Origin: Pseudomonadota bacterium
Lineage (GTDB): Bacteria > Chloroflexota > UBA6077 > JAJPHF01
Length of the DNA: 64,000 nt
Assembly (NCBI GenBank): GCA_021325365.1
Contig: JAJPHF010000016.1
Location: 200,519 to 264,518, forward strand
Direction of reading: 5' to 3'
In this document: in pieces, positions 8,301 to 15,741 of the stretch
How the letters are laid out: each line of letters opens with the position of its first letter
Numbering within the stretch: the first letter of the stretch is position 1
Translations under genes and position numbers: made by a program
The notes under the pieces: model-generated
Database searches by the model: none
Told to the model about the DNA's origin: nothing
The model's input: the letters and a program-made list of their open reading frames with translations, nothing else

Positions 8301-8631
8301 TGGTTGGTTCGTCCACCACAGTCTACCAACCTCCACGAACCCCAATAAAATCAAGGCCTCCCGTCCACCGAGGTCCAGGCTATGCAGCCGCCGTCTGCCC
8401 CCGGTAGCTGTCAGCGTGGCTGTCAATGGCTGTCACCCTGCATCGCCAACGACTGCCGCTGCCCCGGTCCCTCGGGGGAGCGCGCCTGCTGCTCCAGGCC
8501 GCCGCCGCGCCCCGAGCGCCGGCCGCTCTCGCTACGCCGCACGATTTTCTCTCCCACCGCACGGTACAATTTTGTTGCCGGGTAAATATACAATTACGAC
8601 CCCGGACAGTTGTGGACGAGAGGGAGTCACC
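8301..8631. other. Non-coding left end of the element
   Basis: No supportable gene. It contains the TGGCTGTCA repeats (8406-8435). Just before the excisionase-like gene is an AT-rich patch (8566-8598) with TACAAT-type hexamers that could serve as its promoter. Confidence 0.5.
8406..8435. repeat. Three GGCTGTCA repeats, putative integrase arm sites (left)
   Basis: AGCTGTCA at 8406-8413, TGGCTGTCA at 8417-8425 and TGGCTGTCA at 8427-8435, all in one orientation and about one helical turn apart. The same 9-mer occurs twice at the right end (17710-17718, 17722-17730). Matched repeats inside both ends fit arm-type integrase or excisionase binding sites. Confidence 0.6.
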
Positions 8632-8826
8632 GTGGCGGATCACCGCATCTTGTTACGAGTTGAGGACGCAGCAAAAGCCCTGGATATCTCGCGCGCGCAC
8701 CTCTACACGCTACTCACGGAAGGGGCCATTCCCTCGATCCGGATCGGTCGCAGTCGGCGTATTCCGCGTACTGAATTGGAGAAATGGGTAGCGCAGCAAC
8801 TAGAGGGCGGGGACCGCGGGAACTAG
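8632..8826 (+). CDS. Excisionase-like MerR/HTH_17 DNA-binding protein
   Basis: 64 residues from a GTG preceded by AGAGGGAG at good spacing. The pattern LLRVEDAAKALDISRAHLYTLLTEGAIPSIRIGRSRRIPRTEL is the winged-helix excisionase (Xis/AlpA-type, HTH_17) domain and fills nearly the whole protein. Such proteins bend att DNA for excision or repress the integrase promoter. It is the first gene inside the left att, the usual place for a directionality factor. An upstream ATG in the same frame lacks a ribosome-binding site and precedes non-coding-looking sequence. Confidence 0.85.
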   Translation: MADHRILLRVEDAAKALDISRAHLYTLLTEGAIPSIRIGRSRRIPRTELEKWVAQQLEGGDRGN

Positions 8827-9155
8827 GGACAAAGACGGTGGTGGAGAGGTGAAAGGAGGTTGCCGACCGGGCTGAGGGGCACGGGTTGAGGGGAATCGCA
8901 ATTAACACCGTTTGGGCGGCATAACCGCCGATAAAAAAATTCATGCACTGCGCCTGTAACAGTAGTATCCTACAGTCGGTAGCTGAAGAATCTACCACGC
9001 GCTCGAAGGCATCTCAAGGTGCCGGCTCGCTTCTATCTCGGAGCGAGCGGGCGGAACCCACGCATTCGTGGGGACAGTGAGCGCGTCATCGCCGGTCAGC
9101 CGCATCCACCGGTCAAATTACTAGCGTGCAGTTCACGCTGTGAGGAGAACGGTGG
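8827..9155. other. Non-coding region between the two HTH genes
   Basis: About 330 bases without a convincing gene. It includes GGCGG-CATAA-CCGCC followed by an A-run near 8918-8940. This AT-rich section may hold the promoter for the 9156 operon. Nothing further recognised. Confidence 0.4.
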
Positions 9156-9383
9156 ATGCGAACCGACAATATACCCCTCAACCTCGACCGCTTCGTTACG
9201 GTGTCCGAAGCGGCCCGCGCCCTCGATCTTAGTGCCCAAATGGTGCGCCTCCTGGCGCTGGAAGGGCGCCTGGTCGCTACCCGGACCCCTTATGGCCGGC
9301 TCATTAGCCGCGAGTCGCTCGCTGCGGAAGTGGCGCGGCGCGCCGAGCGGGCGGGCGCCGGTGGGGGGCGGCATGACGCCTGA
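9156..9383 (+). CDS. Small HTH (excisionase/MerR-like) protein
   Basis: 75 residues; the ATG is preceded by GAGGAGAACGGTGG. The core FVTVSEAARALDLSAQMVRLLALEGRLVATRTPYGRLISRESL is an HTH_17-type domain: helix-turn-helix, then a wing with the conserved Arg-Leu-Ile strand. It is followed by a short basic/Ala tail. The paralogous 64-residue gene lies 330 bases upstream. Two such proteins in one element suggest one excisionase and one regulator, but which is which cannot be told. The end overlaps the next gene by 11 bases. Confidence 0.75.
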   Translation: MRTDNIPLNLDRFVTVSEAARALDLSAQMVRLLALEGRLVATRTPYGRLISRESLAAEVARRAERAGAGGGRHDA

Positions 9384-9711
9384 GCCGCACCCGGAGCGCC
9401 AGCCGGTAGACATTCCCGAGGTTGCGCGCTGCCCACGCTGCTATCACCCCATCTACGCCCGCTGGGGGTACAAGAGCGGGCCGGGTTCCGTTCCGCATTG
9501 CGTGCGGTGTGGGTGGGCAGACGCGCGCCCGGAAGAGCTTGATGAGGAGGTGGGACCGCTTATCGATTTGGGGCTGTACCTGCGCGTCGATCCGCCGCCG
9601 CCCATGTGTGTGGACTGCTCGCTGTTTGATTGCGATGCCACCCCGGAAGAGCGGCGCGAGCGCAAGCGGACGCCCTGCCCGGTATGTGGGTGGGGTAACA
9701 ATGACTGGTAA
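9373..9711 (+). CDS. Zinc-ribbon protein of unknown function
   Basis: 112 residues from the ATG at 9373, overlapping the preceding HTH gene by 11 bases. Three Cys-pair clusters are visible: CPRCYHPIY (about 20-28) with HCVRCGW (about 43-49), CVDCSLFDC in the middle, and CPVCGWGNN at the very end. These fit two zinc ribbons. No enzymatic motif. The overlap with a DNA-binding protein and position before the replication gene suggest a nucleic-acid-related role, which is inference. Confidence 0.65.
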   Translation: MTPEPHPERQPVDIPEVARCPRCYHPIYARWGYKSGPGSVPHCVRCGWADARPEELDEEVGPLIDLGLYLRVDPPPPMCVDCSLFDCDATPEERRERKRTPCPVCGWGNNDW

Positions 9712-9727
9712 CGTCGCTGAATGATGA

Positions 9728-9765
9728 GACCCCACTGGCCCGGATAATGGGCGGCCAGTGGGGTC
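9728..9765. terminator. Strong hairpin after the Zn-ribbon gene
   Basis: A perfect 13-bp stem (GACCCCACTGGCC paired with GGCCAGTGGGGTC) around a 12-base loop, 16 bases after the stop at 9711. It lacks a clear T-run, so it could be a terminator, a processing site or a replication structure ahead of the primase gene. Confidence 0.55.
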
Positions 9766-9836
9766 ACGAGGATTTACTTAAATGAGGTTAACTAACCGGT
9801 TGTCTGAATACAAGCTCGGCGGCGTGGGGAGGCGTC

Positions 9837-12200
9837 ATGGCTAGCCCGACCACGATAAGCTCGCCTGTGGCACTCCGGCCCGATCCTATGCTCCTCGGCA
9901 AGTTTTGGGATTGCTTCGCGGTCCCCGGCGAAGTCTACGAGGTCCGCGTGCCCAAGACGCGCCAGGAGGGGGCGTGTCGGTTTTGGGGCACCGCCTCGGG
10001 CTACTTCAACGACCGCGCGGCCTTCATAGCTGCCGTGGCCCCGATCACCGGGCGGGACGCCGAAATGGTCTACATCACGCTCAACCCCGTGAAGCGTGAT
10101 CTCCTGGCGCGTGCTCATAATCGGCTGAGAGACAAGGTATCCACGACGACCACTGATGAGGCGGTACGGTACCGGTCCCGCCTCCTGATCGACGTAGACC
10201 CGAAGCGCCCCACCGGTATCTCGGCCACCGAGGCGGAGATGCAGGCGGCGCTCGCGGTGCGGGATCAGATCGAAGCGTACCTCACCGACGCGGGCTGGCC
10301 GCTGCCACTGTACCGCGCGATGAGCGGGAACGGCGGGGCGCTCGTCTACCGGATCGATTTGCCGAATGATGACGAAGCCACGGCGCTGGTGAAACGCTGC
10401 CTCGAAGCCCTGGCGGCCGCGTTCGATAACGCGGCCGTGCAGATCGATACGGGCGTCTACAACGCGGCGCGGCTCACGAAGGTGATCGGCACCGTAGCGG
10501 CGAAGGGCGACGACAGCCCCGACCTCGGGCGCGTCTGGCGCCTGGCTAGCGCCGAGTTCACGCCGGACACAGGATCGGTACCCAGGCGGCATCTTGACGA
10601 ACTGGCAGCGCTCGTGCCCGAGCGCGAGCCACCGGCGGCCGGGGGTACCTTTGAGAGTCAACGTCGTTGGACAATCCCCGAGGTCTTAGGCCGGAAGGAC
10701 ATCGGCTACCAGCCGCACCCAACGTCCTACGGCACCGTGTACGCGCTGGACCGCTGCCTGACCAGCGCCGATCACTCGGATGGCGCCGCGATCACCGAGC
10801 TAGCGAACGGCGCACTCGCCTACGTCTGCCACCACAACCGCTGTCGGGATAAGGGCTGGCGTGACGTGCGCGCGCCGCTTGGACTGGATGACGAGTATCG
10901 GAATGGGCACCAGGCACCGGCCGCTCCGGGGGAGCCGCGACGCAGCCGCCGAGAGGCCCCCTGGCCCACGCCGCTGGCCGAAGCTGCCTACCACGGTCTG
11001 GCCGGCGAGTTCGTGCGAACGGTCGAACCACACACGGAGGCCGATCCGGCGGCGCTGCTTCTCCAATTCCTCGTATGCGTGGGCAACGTCGTGGGGCGCG
11101 GACCGCACTTCCGGGTCGAGGCCGACGAGCATCACCTGAATCTGTTCGTGGGTATCGTCGGCGATACGGCCAAGGCCCGGAAGGGGACCTCGGCCGGCCA
11201 TGCCCGGCGCCCGCTTGCGTTGGTCGATCCAGAGTGGGAAGCGAAGCACATCCACTCGGGGCTGTCCTCCGGGGAAGGCTTTGCCTTCGCCGTCCGCGAT
11301 CCCATCAGCAAGACCGAGCCCGTGCGCGAGAATGGGCGGCCTACGGGCGAGCACCAGACGGTCATCGTCGATCCGGGCGTCGTGGATAAACGCCTCCTGG
11401 TCCTGGAGCATGAGCTAGCGGGCGCCCTGCGGACCATGGGGCGCGAGGGCAACAATCTCTCCCCGCAACTGCGCGACGCCTGGGACGGCCGCCCGCTCGG
11501 CACCATGACGAAGCACAACCCGGTCCGGGCGACCGGCGCCCACATCAGCATCATCGGCCACATCACAGTGGATGAGCTACGGCGCCGTCTGGACGCCACC
11601 GAGCAGGCGAACGGGCTCGCTAACCGGTTTCTCTGGACGTGTGCCCGCCGCTCCAAATGCCTCCCCGAGGGAGGGAACCTGCCCCCGGACGCGCTGGACA
11701 CGATTGCCCGGCGGCTCTATGCGGCGATCACCTTTGCCCAACGGGCAGGGGAGATGCGCCGGGATGAGGAGGCGCGCGAGCTATGGTACACGGTCTATCC
11801 CGCGCTCAGTGAAGGGAAGCCGGGGTTGTGGGGCGCTGTGACCGCGCGCGCGGAGGCACAGGTTACGCGCATCGCCTGCCTCTACGCCATCCTCGACCAG
11901 TCAGGCACTGTAAGGGTTGAGCATCTCCTGGCGGCGCTGGCGGTTTGGGAGTACTGCGAAGCCTCGGCCGCGTACATCTTCGGGGACAGTACCGGGGACC
12001 CGGTGGCCGACACGATACTCCGTGCCCTACGAAATTCTGGCCCGCTCGACCGCACGGCCATCTCCACCCTCTTGGGGCGGAACGTGCGGGCCAGCAGCAT
12101 CGACCCGGCGCTCGGTCTGCTGCTGCGCTTTGGGGTGGCCCGGCCGACACTAGATACGACGACCGGGGGCAAGCCACGGGAGGTATGGGAGGCGGTGTAA
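9837..12200 (+). CDS. Primase-polymerase/helicase-type replication protein
   Basis: 787 residues. The N-terminal 270 look like a primase-polymerase-type catalytic module: LIDVDP near 117-122 (acidic metal-binding strand), MSGNGGALVYRI near 160-171, and VYNAARLTKVIGTVAAKGD near 202-220. A small Cys/His segment follows (YVCHHNRCRDKGW, about 323-335). The C-terminal half is a DUF3987-type NTPase. A modified P-loop (GDTAKARKGTS) lies near 442 and a Walker-B-like LLVLEHELAGAL near 520, with a helical end. Such fusions replicate plasmids, satellites and integrative elements. ATG after GGGGAGG. Best candidate replication initiator; the inverted repeat (12212-12502) starts 12 bases after its stop. 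Confidence 0.75.
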   Translation: MASPTTISSPVALRPDPMLLGKFWDCFAVPGEVYEVRVPKTRQEGACRFWGTASGYFNDRAAFIAAVAPITGRDAEMVYITLNPVKRDLLARAHNRLRDKVSTTTTDEAVRYRSRLLIDVDPKRPTGISATEAEMQAALAVRDQIEAYLTDAGWPLPLYRAMSGNGGALVYRIDLPNDDEATALVKRCLEALAAAFDNAAVQIDTGVYNAARLTKVIGTVAAKGDDSPDLGRVWRLASAEFTPDTGSVPRRHLDELAALVPEREPPAAGGTFESQRRWTIPEVLGRKDIGYQPHPTSYGTVYALDRCLTSADHSDGAAITELANGALAYVCHHNRCRDKGWRDVRAPLGLDDEYRNGHQAPAAPGEPRRSRREAPWPTPLAEAAYHGLAGEFVRTVEPHTEADPAALLLQFLVCVGNVVGRGPHFRVEADEHHLNLFVGIVGDTAKARKGTSAGHARRPLALVDPEWEAKHIHSGLSSGEGFAFAVRDPISKTEPVRENGRPTGEHQTVIVDPGVVDKRLLVLEHELAGALRTMGREGNNLSPQLRDAWDGRPLGTMTKHNPVRATGAHISIIGHITVDELRRRLDATEQANGLANRFLWTCARRSKCLPEGGNLPPDALDTIARRLYAAITFAQRAGEMRRDEEARELWYTVYPALSEGKPGLWGAVTARAEAQVTRIACLYAILDQSGTVRVEHLLAALAVWEYCEASAAYIFGDSTGDPVADTILRALRNSGPLDRTAISTLLGRNVRASSIDPALGLLLRFGVARPTLDTTTGGKPREVWEAV

Positions 12201-12211
12201 CAGATGGCGAT

Positions 12212-12502
12212 GGGACTTATTTCGTTAAATTCGTTAATTTCGTACTCGGAGTGTGAATGATGGGCGCGGGGACCTCCTACCTGGCGCTAGCGAAGGCGCG
12301 GCTCGCGGAGCTACGCCGGCAGTCCGCAGGGCCTCGTAATGAGATAGAAAAAATAGCCGCTCGCTTTTATTATTCTCCGGATGCCCTGTCGGTTTCACCG
12401 GCTAGCACCGCGTCCCCGGCACCGGTAGGACGCCCCGTGCCGGAGCCGCGCCGCGAGTGCAAGACGGACTACGAAATTAACGAATTTAACGAAATAAGTC
12501 CC
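12212..12502. repeat. Perfect 33-bp inverted repeat, AT-rich (possible replication origin)
   Basis: The left arm (12212-12244) and right arm (12470-12502) are exact reverse complements over 33 bases, 225 bases apart. Each arm contains a 9-base direct repeat of TTCGTTAAA/TTCGTTAAT and is much AT-richer than the surroundings. The left arm lies between the primase and the next gene; the right arm lies inside that gene. Adjacency to the replication gene suggests an origin or initiator-binding sites. A regulatory hairpin is the alternative. Confidence 0.85.
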
Positions 12503-12820
12503 CTCTCGATTGATAACAGCCCACACCCGGACGAGGCGCTTCAGCGGTTTGCCGCCGCGTTATGGGACGAGTGGCATGCTCAACATCTCACCGCCGGGGA
12601 GTTACTCGGGCCGGCTCAGGCGGCCGGTCTCGGGGTGAGTAACGCGGACGAGCTACAGGCGCTGCTCTGGCGCCTCGCCGGACACCCGCTGTGGCTCAGT
12701 GGGAAAAGGTACTGCTTTGAGGATAAAGGCGACGGCGACTCTTGGCATCTCACCGACCGCATCCCTGACCACCATGATATCGAAAGGTACACCGCGCGTG
12801 TAACGAGTTACGAGGTCTGA
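12257..12820 (+). CDS. Hypothetical element protein
   Basis: 187 residues, unrecognised. The N-terminus is a basic helix (ALAKARLAELRRQ), then a low-complexity Ser/Ala/Pro stretch (about 45-70). KTDYEINEFNEISPL, about residues 72-86, is encoded by the right arm of the 33-bp inverted repeat, so this stretch is probably constrained at the DNA level. The C-terminal 100 residues look folded, with aromatic-rich segments (ALWDEWHAQHLTAGELL, LLWRLAGHPLWLSGKRY). GGAG lies just upstream of the tandem ATGs. It is followed closely by the next gene, so probably in one transcript with the primase. Confidence 0.6.
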   Translation: MMGAGTSYLALAKARLAELRRQSAGPRNEIEKIAARFYYSPDALSVSPASTASPAPVGRPVPEPRRECKTDYEINEFNEISPLSIDNSPHPDEALQRFAAALWDEWHAQHLTAGELLGPAQAAGLGVSNADELQALLWRLAGHPLWLSGKRYCFEDKGDGDSWHLTDRIPDHHDIERYTARVTSYEV

Positions 12821-12825
12821 GAGAG

Positions 12826-13131
12826 ATGAGCTATCGACAACAGCGCCGTCAGGAAGCGATTCGGTTCCTGGTGGGTCTAGCCCGGAGGCCAGGGCGACTC
12901 TCCCATACGGGGGATGGGGAGCCGTACCTGCGGCTGCTGCGAGGAAAGGGAAAACGGACCCGCTCGTATAAACTTCCGTCGATTTCCGTCGCCAAATACC
13001 TGCGTCAGCGGTACCGCGACGTCTACCAGGAGGAGGTGTCACGGGCGACGCTCGCCCTGGCCCAGGAGATTATCGCGGGCTTTGCCCTGATGGCGCCAAA
13101 CATCGGCGGCCGGCGCCGACTCCTTGGCTGA
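12826..13131 (+). CDS. Small basic hypothetical protein
   Basis: 101 residues starting six bases after the previous stop, with GAGG upstream. Rich in Arg/Lys (SYRQQRRQEAIRFLVGLARR; KGKRTRSYKLPSISVAKYLRQRYRDVY). A predicted helix ends the protein (ATLALAQEIIAGFALMAP). No motif recognised. Charge and operon position fit a nucleic-acid-binding accessory of replication, but this is inference. Confidence 0.5.
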   Translation: MSYRQQRRQEAIRFLVGLARRPGRLSHTGDGEPYLRLLRGKGKRTRSYKLPSISVAKYLRQRYRDVYQEEVSRATLALAQEIIAGFALMAPNIGGRRRLLG

Positions 13132-13193
13132 TGAAGCTCGATACTCCTCCTTACAAGCACCAACGTCTCTCCTACTGTTACGGAGAAGACATA

Positions 13194-13226
13194 GCATACA
13201 AGCGGCATACAAGCGGCATAGCAGCG
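13194..13226. repeat. Three 11-bp tandem repeats abutting a TATAAT box
   Basis: GCATACAAGCG, GCATACAAGCG, GCATAGCAGCG lie head to tail (13194-13204, 13205-13215, 13216-13226), followed directly by CTATAAT (TATAAT at 13228-13233). Eleven-base phasing puts each unit on the same helix face. They could be operator sites covering the -35 region of a promoter or iteron-type initiator sites. Confidence 0.75.
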
Positions 13227-13343
13227 CTATAATGGTGCCATCTGTTGGGCGTCTATAGGGGCGTGCCTACGGTTGCCCTACCATAGGCCAAGAAGTTTCG
13301 GGTGGCATTTGAAGTCTCGGCTGTAGCAAAAAGGGGGTGACCG

Positions 13344-13670
13344 GTGTTTCGACGGAAGTCCGAAATGCAGGAGTACGCCGAGCGTATGCTGGCCGACCCG
13401 AATACTGGTCCGGAGCTACGCCGCGCTTGCGAGGCAATGATCCGGGAGGAGGAGTCCCGTGCGCGGGCGGCATTTCCCGCGCACCCCGAAACCGAAGACG
13501 AGCGTCACATCACTCGGGGTGTCGTCATTGGGTTCCTCACGCTCATGGTAATCCTAATCACCACGCTGGCGCTGGTGCCGGCAGACAACCCGGTGAGTCA
13601 CAGCCTGGGGTTCACCCTGTTTGCCTACGGTACGAGCATCGCCGCAGGTGTCCTGGCCGCACACCTATAA
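13344..13670 (+). CDS. Small two-segment membrane protein
   Basis: 108 residues. The first 55 are charged and helical (MQEYAERMLADPNTGPELRRACEAMIREEESRARAAF), like a cytoplasmic coiled-coil. Two hydrophobic segments follow: about 58-78 (GVVIGFLTLMVILITTLALV) and about 87-107 (LGFTLFAYGTSIAAGVLAA). No known family recognised. It lies about 110 bases downstream of the TATAAT with tandem repeats, which probably drives it. A role in surface exclusion or element maintenance would be guesswork. Confidence 0.55.
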   Translation: MFRRKSEMQEYAERMLADPNTGPELRRACEAMIREEESRARAAFPAHPETEDERHITRGVVIGFLTLMVILITTLALVPADNPVSHSLGFTLFAYGTSIAAGVLAAHL

Positions 13671-13937
13671 GCGCAGATTCGGACTTCGCTCCCAGGCGTT
13701 TTACCCCCCGACTTTTCGGCCGAGGCGACCCGAAATCCGGGACCCTTGTGCCGAAAATCCCCGGTTGCAGAGGGCCGAAGAGGGACCCCGCGAAAATTAC
13801 ATGCGCGCGGCCCTGTGGCCTACCCTTGTAACAGATCGCGCGGGCGTGCGGGGGATCGGCCAGAGACACGGTGGGACCTACACGACAAGGCTACACTGTG
13901 TAGGGGAGAGAACCGGAAAGCGAGTGCGATGCTCCGG

Positions 13938-14165
13938 CTATTCCGGTGTGGCTGGTGAGGGCGGGGCGCCGGGCGCAGCCTCGCGCTTACGCTCCCGGTA
14001 GGCGCGCTGACTACACGCCGCTGAGCAGTACTGGCGTCTAGGCGTAGCCACAAACCGTGTGCCACACGTGCTGCACTGGCGCGACTCACGCCGGCGCCGT
14101 GCCGAGGCCTCACGATAGAAGGCCCGCACGTCGTCCGGTAGAGTCAAAGTGAACCGCTTGCCCAT
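13938..14165 (-). CDS. Small Zn-finger/CopG-like protein
   Basis: 75 residues on the minus strand, starting at the ATG of MGKRFTLTLPDDVRAF. The start resembles the ribbon strand of small repressors or antitoxin-like proteins. A four-Cys motif follows, CSTCGTRFVATPRRQYCSAAC, of the kind seen in short zinc-finger proteins that end in a basic helix (SQRAYRERKRE). The gene is divergent from the SWIM gene across a promoter with a dyad (14239-14271), so it may regulate that region. Confidence 0.6.
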   Translation of the reverse strand: MGKRFTLTLPDDVRAFYREASARRRRESRQCSTCGTRFVATPRRQYCSAACSQRAYRERKREAAPGAPPSPATPE

Positions 14166-14238
14166 ACGGACAAGTCTACCACAGACGTTAGGCAAACACC
14201 CATACTCACACACTGCCGAGATTCAAGCCTGTACCCTA

Positions 14239-14271
14239 TTGACACGTTAGGATATGGGTGATACACTAACG
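14239..14271 (+). promoter_or_regulatory. Sigma70-type promoter with overlapping dyad
   Basis: TTGACA (14239-14244), a 17-base spacer, then TACACT (14262-14267). CGTTAG (14245-14250) and CTAACG (14266-14271) form an inverted repeat across the promoter, a plausible operator. It faces the SWIM gene about 80 bases downstream. Confidence 0.7.
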
Positions 14272-14308
14272 ATGGAGAGAGCAAGCGGGCCTCTCCAGAA
14301 ACGTAAGA

Positions 14309-14339
14309 GCCGTCGGGGCGGTAGGAACACCCCGACGGC
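14309..14339 (+). promoter_or_regulatory. 5'-leader hairpin of the SWIM gene
   Basis: A perfect 10-bp stem (GCCGTCGGGG/CCCCGACGGC) with an 11-base loop, whose 3' arm ends next to the GAGGAGG ribosome-binding site of the gene at 14352. In the leader RNA it would sit beside the ribosome-binding site, suggesting translational control or attenuation. No T-run. Confidence 0.6.
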
Positions 14340-14351
14340 GAGGAGGAACCG

Positions 14352-14843
14352 ATGTCGTACCCATCGGCACCCACGACTAGCGTACCACAGGCGCCTGCCC
14401 CCGCGATCTCGCTCCAGACCTTGCGCGAAGTCCTCGCCAAGGGCCAGGCGGCCCATCCCGAGCTACCGTGCCGCATGGAGCGCGCCGCCGACATCGTCGC
14501 CTTCCGCTCCATCAGCCCCGCGCTGGCGCCCGCGAACGTGGGCCACGCCTACTGGGTCCAGGCGTCCGACGGCTCCCGCGAATACTGGGTCTGCCTGAGC
14601 GAGCGGGGCTACCGGGGCGACCGCTGCACCTGCCCGGACTACCAGCAGCGCGGCGGGCCGTGCAAGCATGCGATTGCCGTGCGGCTCCTCCGGGCATGCG
14701 AGCGGGCCGAGCAGCGCCAGGCGAGCCCGCCCGCGAACCTGGTCCCCTGGCCCACGCCGACGCTCGACCCGGACGCGCCCATCCCGTTCGTGCTCACCGA
14801 CAAGGCCCTGGCCTATCTCGATGGTCAGGGGCCGGCTGCATAA
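14352..14843 (+). CDS. SWIM zinc-finger protein
   Basis: 163 residues. Residues about 92-106 (CTCPDYQQRGGPCKH) match the SWIM zinc-finger consensus CxCx(n)CxH. The preceding YWVQASDGSREYWVCLSERGYRGDR supplies the usual beta strands, and HAIAVRLLRACE the helix after it. SWIM domains bind DNA or protein. Stand-alone small ones are common in mobile elements with unknown function. It has its own promoter and leader hairpin, and a strong terminator directly after it, so it is a single-gene, probably well-expressed unit. Confidence 0.85.
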   Translation: MSYPSAPTTSVPQAPAPAISLQTLREVLAKGQAAHPELPCRMERAADIVAFRSISPALAPANVGHAYWVQASDGSREYWVCLSERGYRGDRCTCPDYQQRGGPCKHAIAVRLLRACERAEQRQASPPANLVPWPTPTLDPDAPIPFVLTDKALAYLDGQGPAA

Positions 14844-14850
14844 TGTTGGG

Positions 14851-14884
14851 GGGAGGGCCGAGGCGAGTCCTCGGCCCTCCCTTT
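14851..14884 (+). terminator. Rho-independent terminator after the SWIM gene
   Basis: GGGAGGGCCGAGG, a 5-base loop, CCTCGGCCCTCCC, then TTT: a 13-bp perfect stem, 8 bases after the stop. Confidence 0.8.
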
Positions 14885-15023
14885 GGCGAGGGAGAAACGA
14901 TGCTGACGACGACTTGCACGGCGGCAGGGGCGTAAGGGCGAGCGAAGAAAATTGACTGCCTTGCCCCTAGCAACCTATAGTGGCTGCGTGGGGCGACTAG
15001 CTCTCGCCTGCCGGGGTTATCTG

Positions 15024-15398
15024 ATGCGCTGGCTGTTGGTACTCCTGGGACTGCTCCTGTTCTTAGCCCTTCCGCCGCTCACGCTTGCGCAGTCGTATGG
15101 ATACGGGTATTACGGAAGCTCCTCTTGGTCCAGCTACCCGATTGGCAACACGACCTACTACTATGGGATCAACCCCTACTGGTCGGGCTATTCCACGCGC
15201 ATCGGTAACAGTACCTACTACACCGTCAACAACCGCCTCAGCGGGTACTCTAACCGTGTGGGTAACTACACCTACTACCATTGGAATAACGGGCTGAACG
15301 GCTCCTCTACCCGCATCGGTGACTACACCTATTACAACTGGAATACCGGATCATCCAACACCTGTTACCGCATCGGAAGCTGGCGTTACTGCAACTAG
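15024..15398 (+). CDS. Secreted Tyr/Asn/Ser-rich repeat protein
   Basis: 124 residues from the ATG at 15024. The signal peptide (MRWLLVLLGLLLFLALPPLTLAQ) has cleavage after LAQ. The mature part is four degenerate repeats of about 20-25 residues with the consensus YSxRIGNxTYYxxN (SSYPIGNTTYYYGIN, YSTRIGNSTYYTVN, YSNRVGNYTYYHWN, SSTRIGDYTYYNWN) and a closing CYRIGSWRYC pair. The pattern implies a repetitive beta-sheet surface or matrix protein. Unusual cargo for a small integrative element. An earlier in-frame start at 14952 is unlikely because the signal peptide would be buried. Confidence 0.7.
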   Translation: MRWLLVLLGLLLFLALPPLTLAQSYGYGYYGSSSWSSYPIGNTTYYYGINPYWSGYSTRIGNSTYYTVNNRLSGYSNRVGNYTYYHWNNGLNGSSTRIGDYTYYNWNTGSSNTCYRIGSWRYCN

Positions 15399-15428
15399 CC
15401 AGCCGGTGCGTGAGGGGCCGCAGGGCAA

Positions 15429-15464
15429 GCGAGCCGGCTGCCAGAGGATAGGCAGCCGGCTCGC
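15429..15464 (+). terminator. Terminator-like hairpin after the Tyr-rich gene
   Basis: A 14-bp stem (GCGAGCCGGCTGCC/GGCAGCCGGCTCGC) around an 8-base loop, 30 bases after the stop; only a weak T-rich tail (TATTCC). Confidence 0.65.
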
Positions 15465-15522
15465 TATTCCGGCGTGGCCGGGCAAGGCAGCTAGTCTGCC
15501 CTCGTTAGCCTAGGGGGAGCGG

Positions 15523-15741
15523 ATGGCAGCCCGCCACAGCCATGAGACCCCATGTAGCCCCGGCTGTCGCCCATGCCTGGTGTATGCGCATCGGGAATTC
15601 CTGCACTACGACTACTACGGCCACCCACTCCACCCGGTGTTGGGCTGCCCGCTCTGCACGCCGATCCCGCCGGTGCGCTGGTGGGATGATCGGATTCTCC
15701 GCACGGGGCAGCTCTCCTTCTCGTGGGGGCAGACGCTCTAG
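15523..15741 (+). CDS. Small Cys/His-rich protein
   Basis: 72 residues: HETPCSPGCRPCLVYAHREFLHYDYYGHPLHPVLGCPLCTPI. Five Cys with several His suggest one or two metal sites. No signal peptide. It overlaps the end of the convergent 15738-16217 gene by four bases. A weak GGGGGAG upstream supports the ATG. Real-gene status rests on composition only. Confidence 0.45.
   Translation: MAARHSHETPCSPGCRPCLVYAHREFLHYDYYGHPLHPVLGCPLCTPIPPVRWWDDRILRTGQLSFSWGQTL

Noticed and set aside
9728..9765. Replication origin at the 13-bp hairpin before the primase gene
   Set aside because: A simple single hairpin after a gene end is better explained as transcript termination; the 33-bp inverted repeat is the stronger origin candidate.
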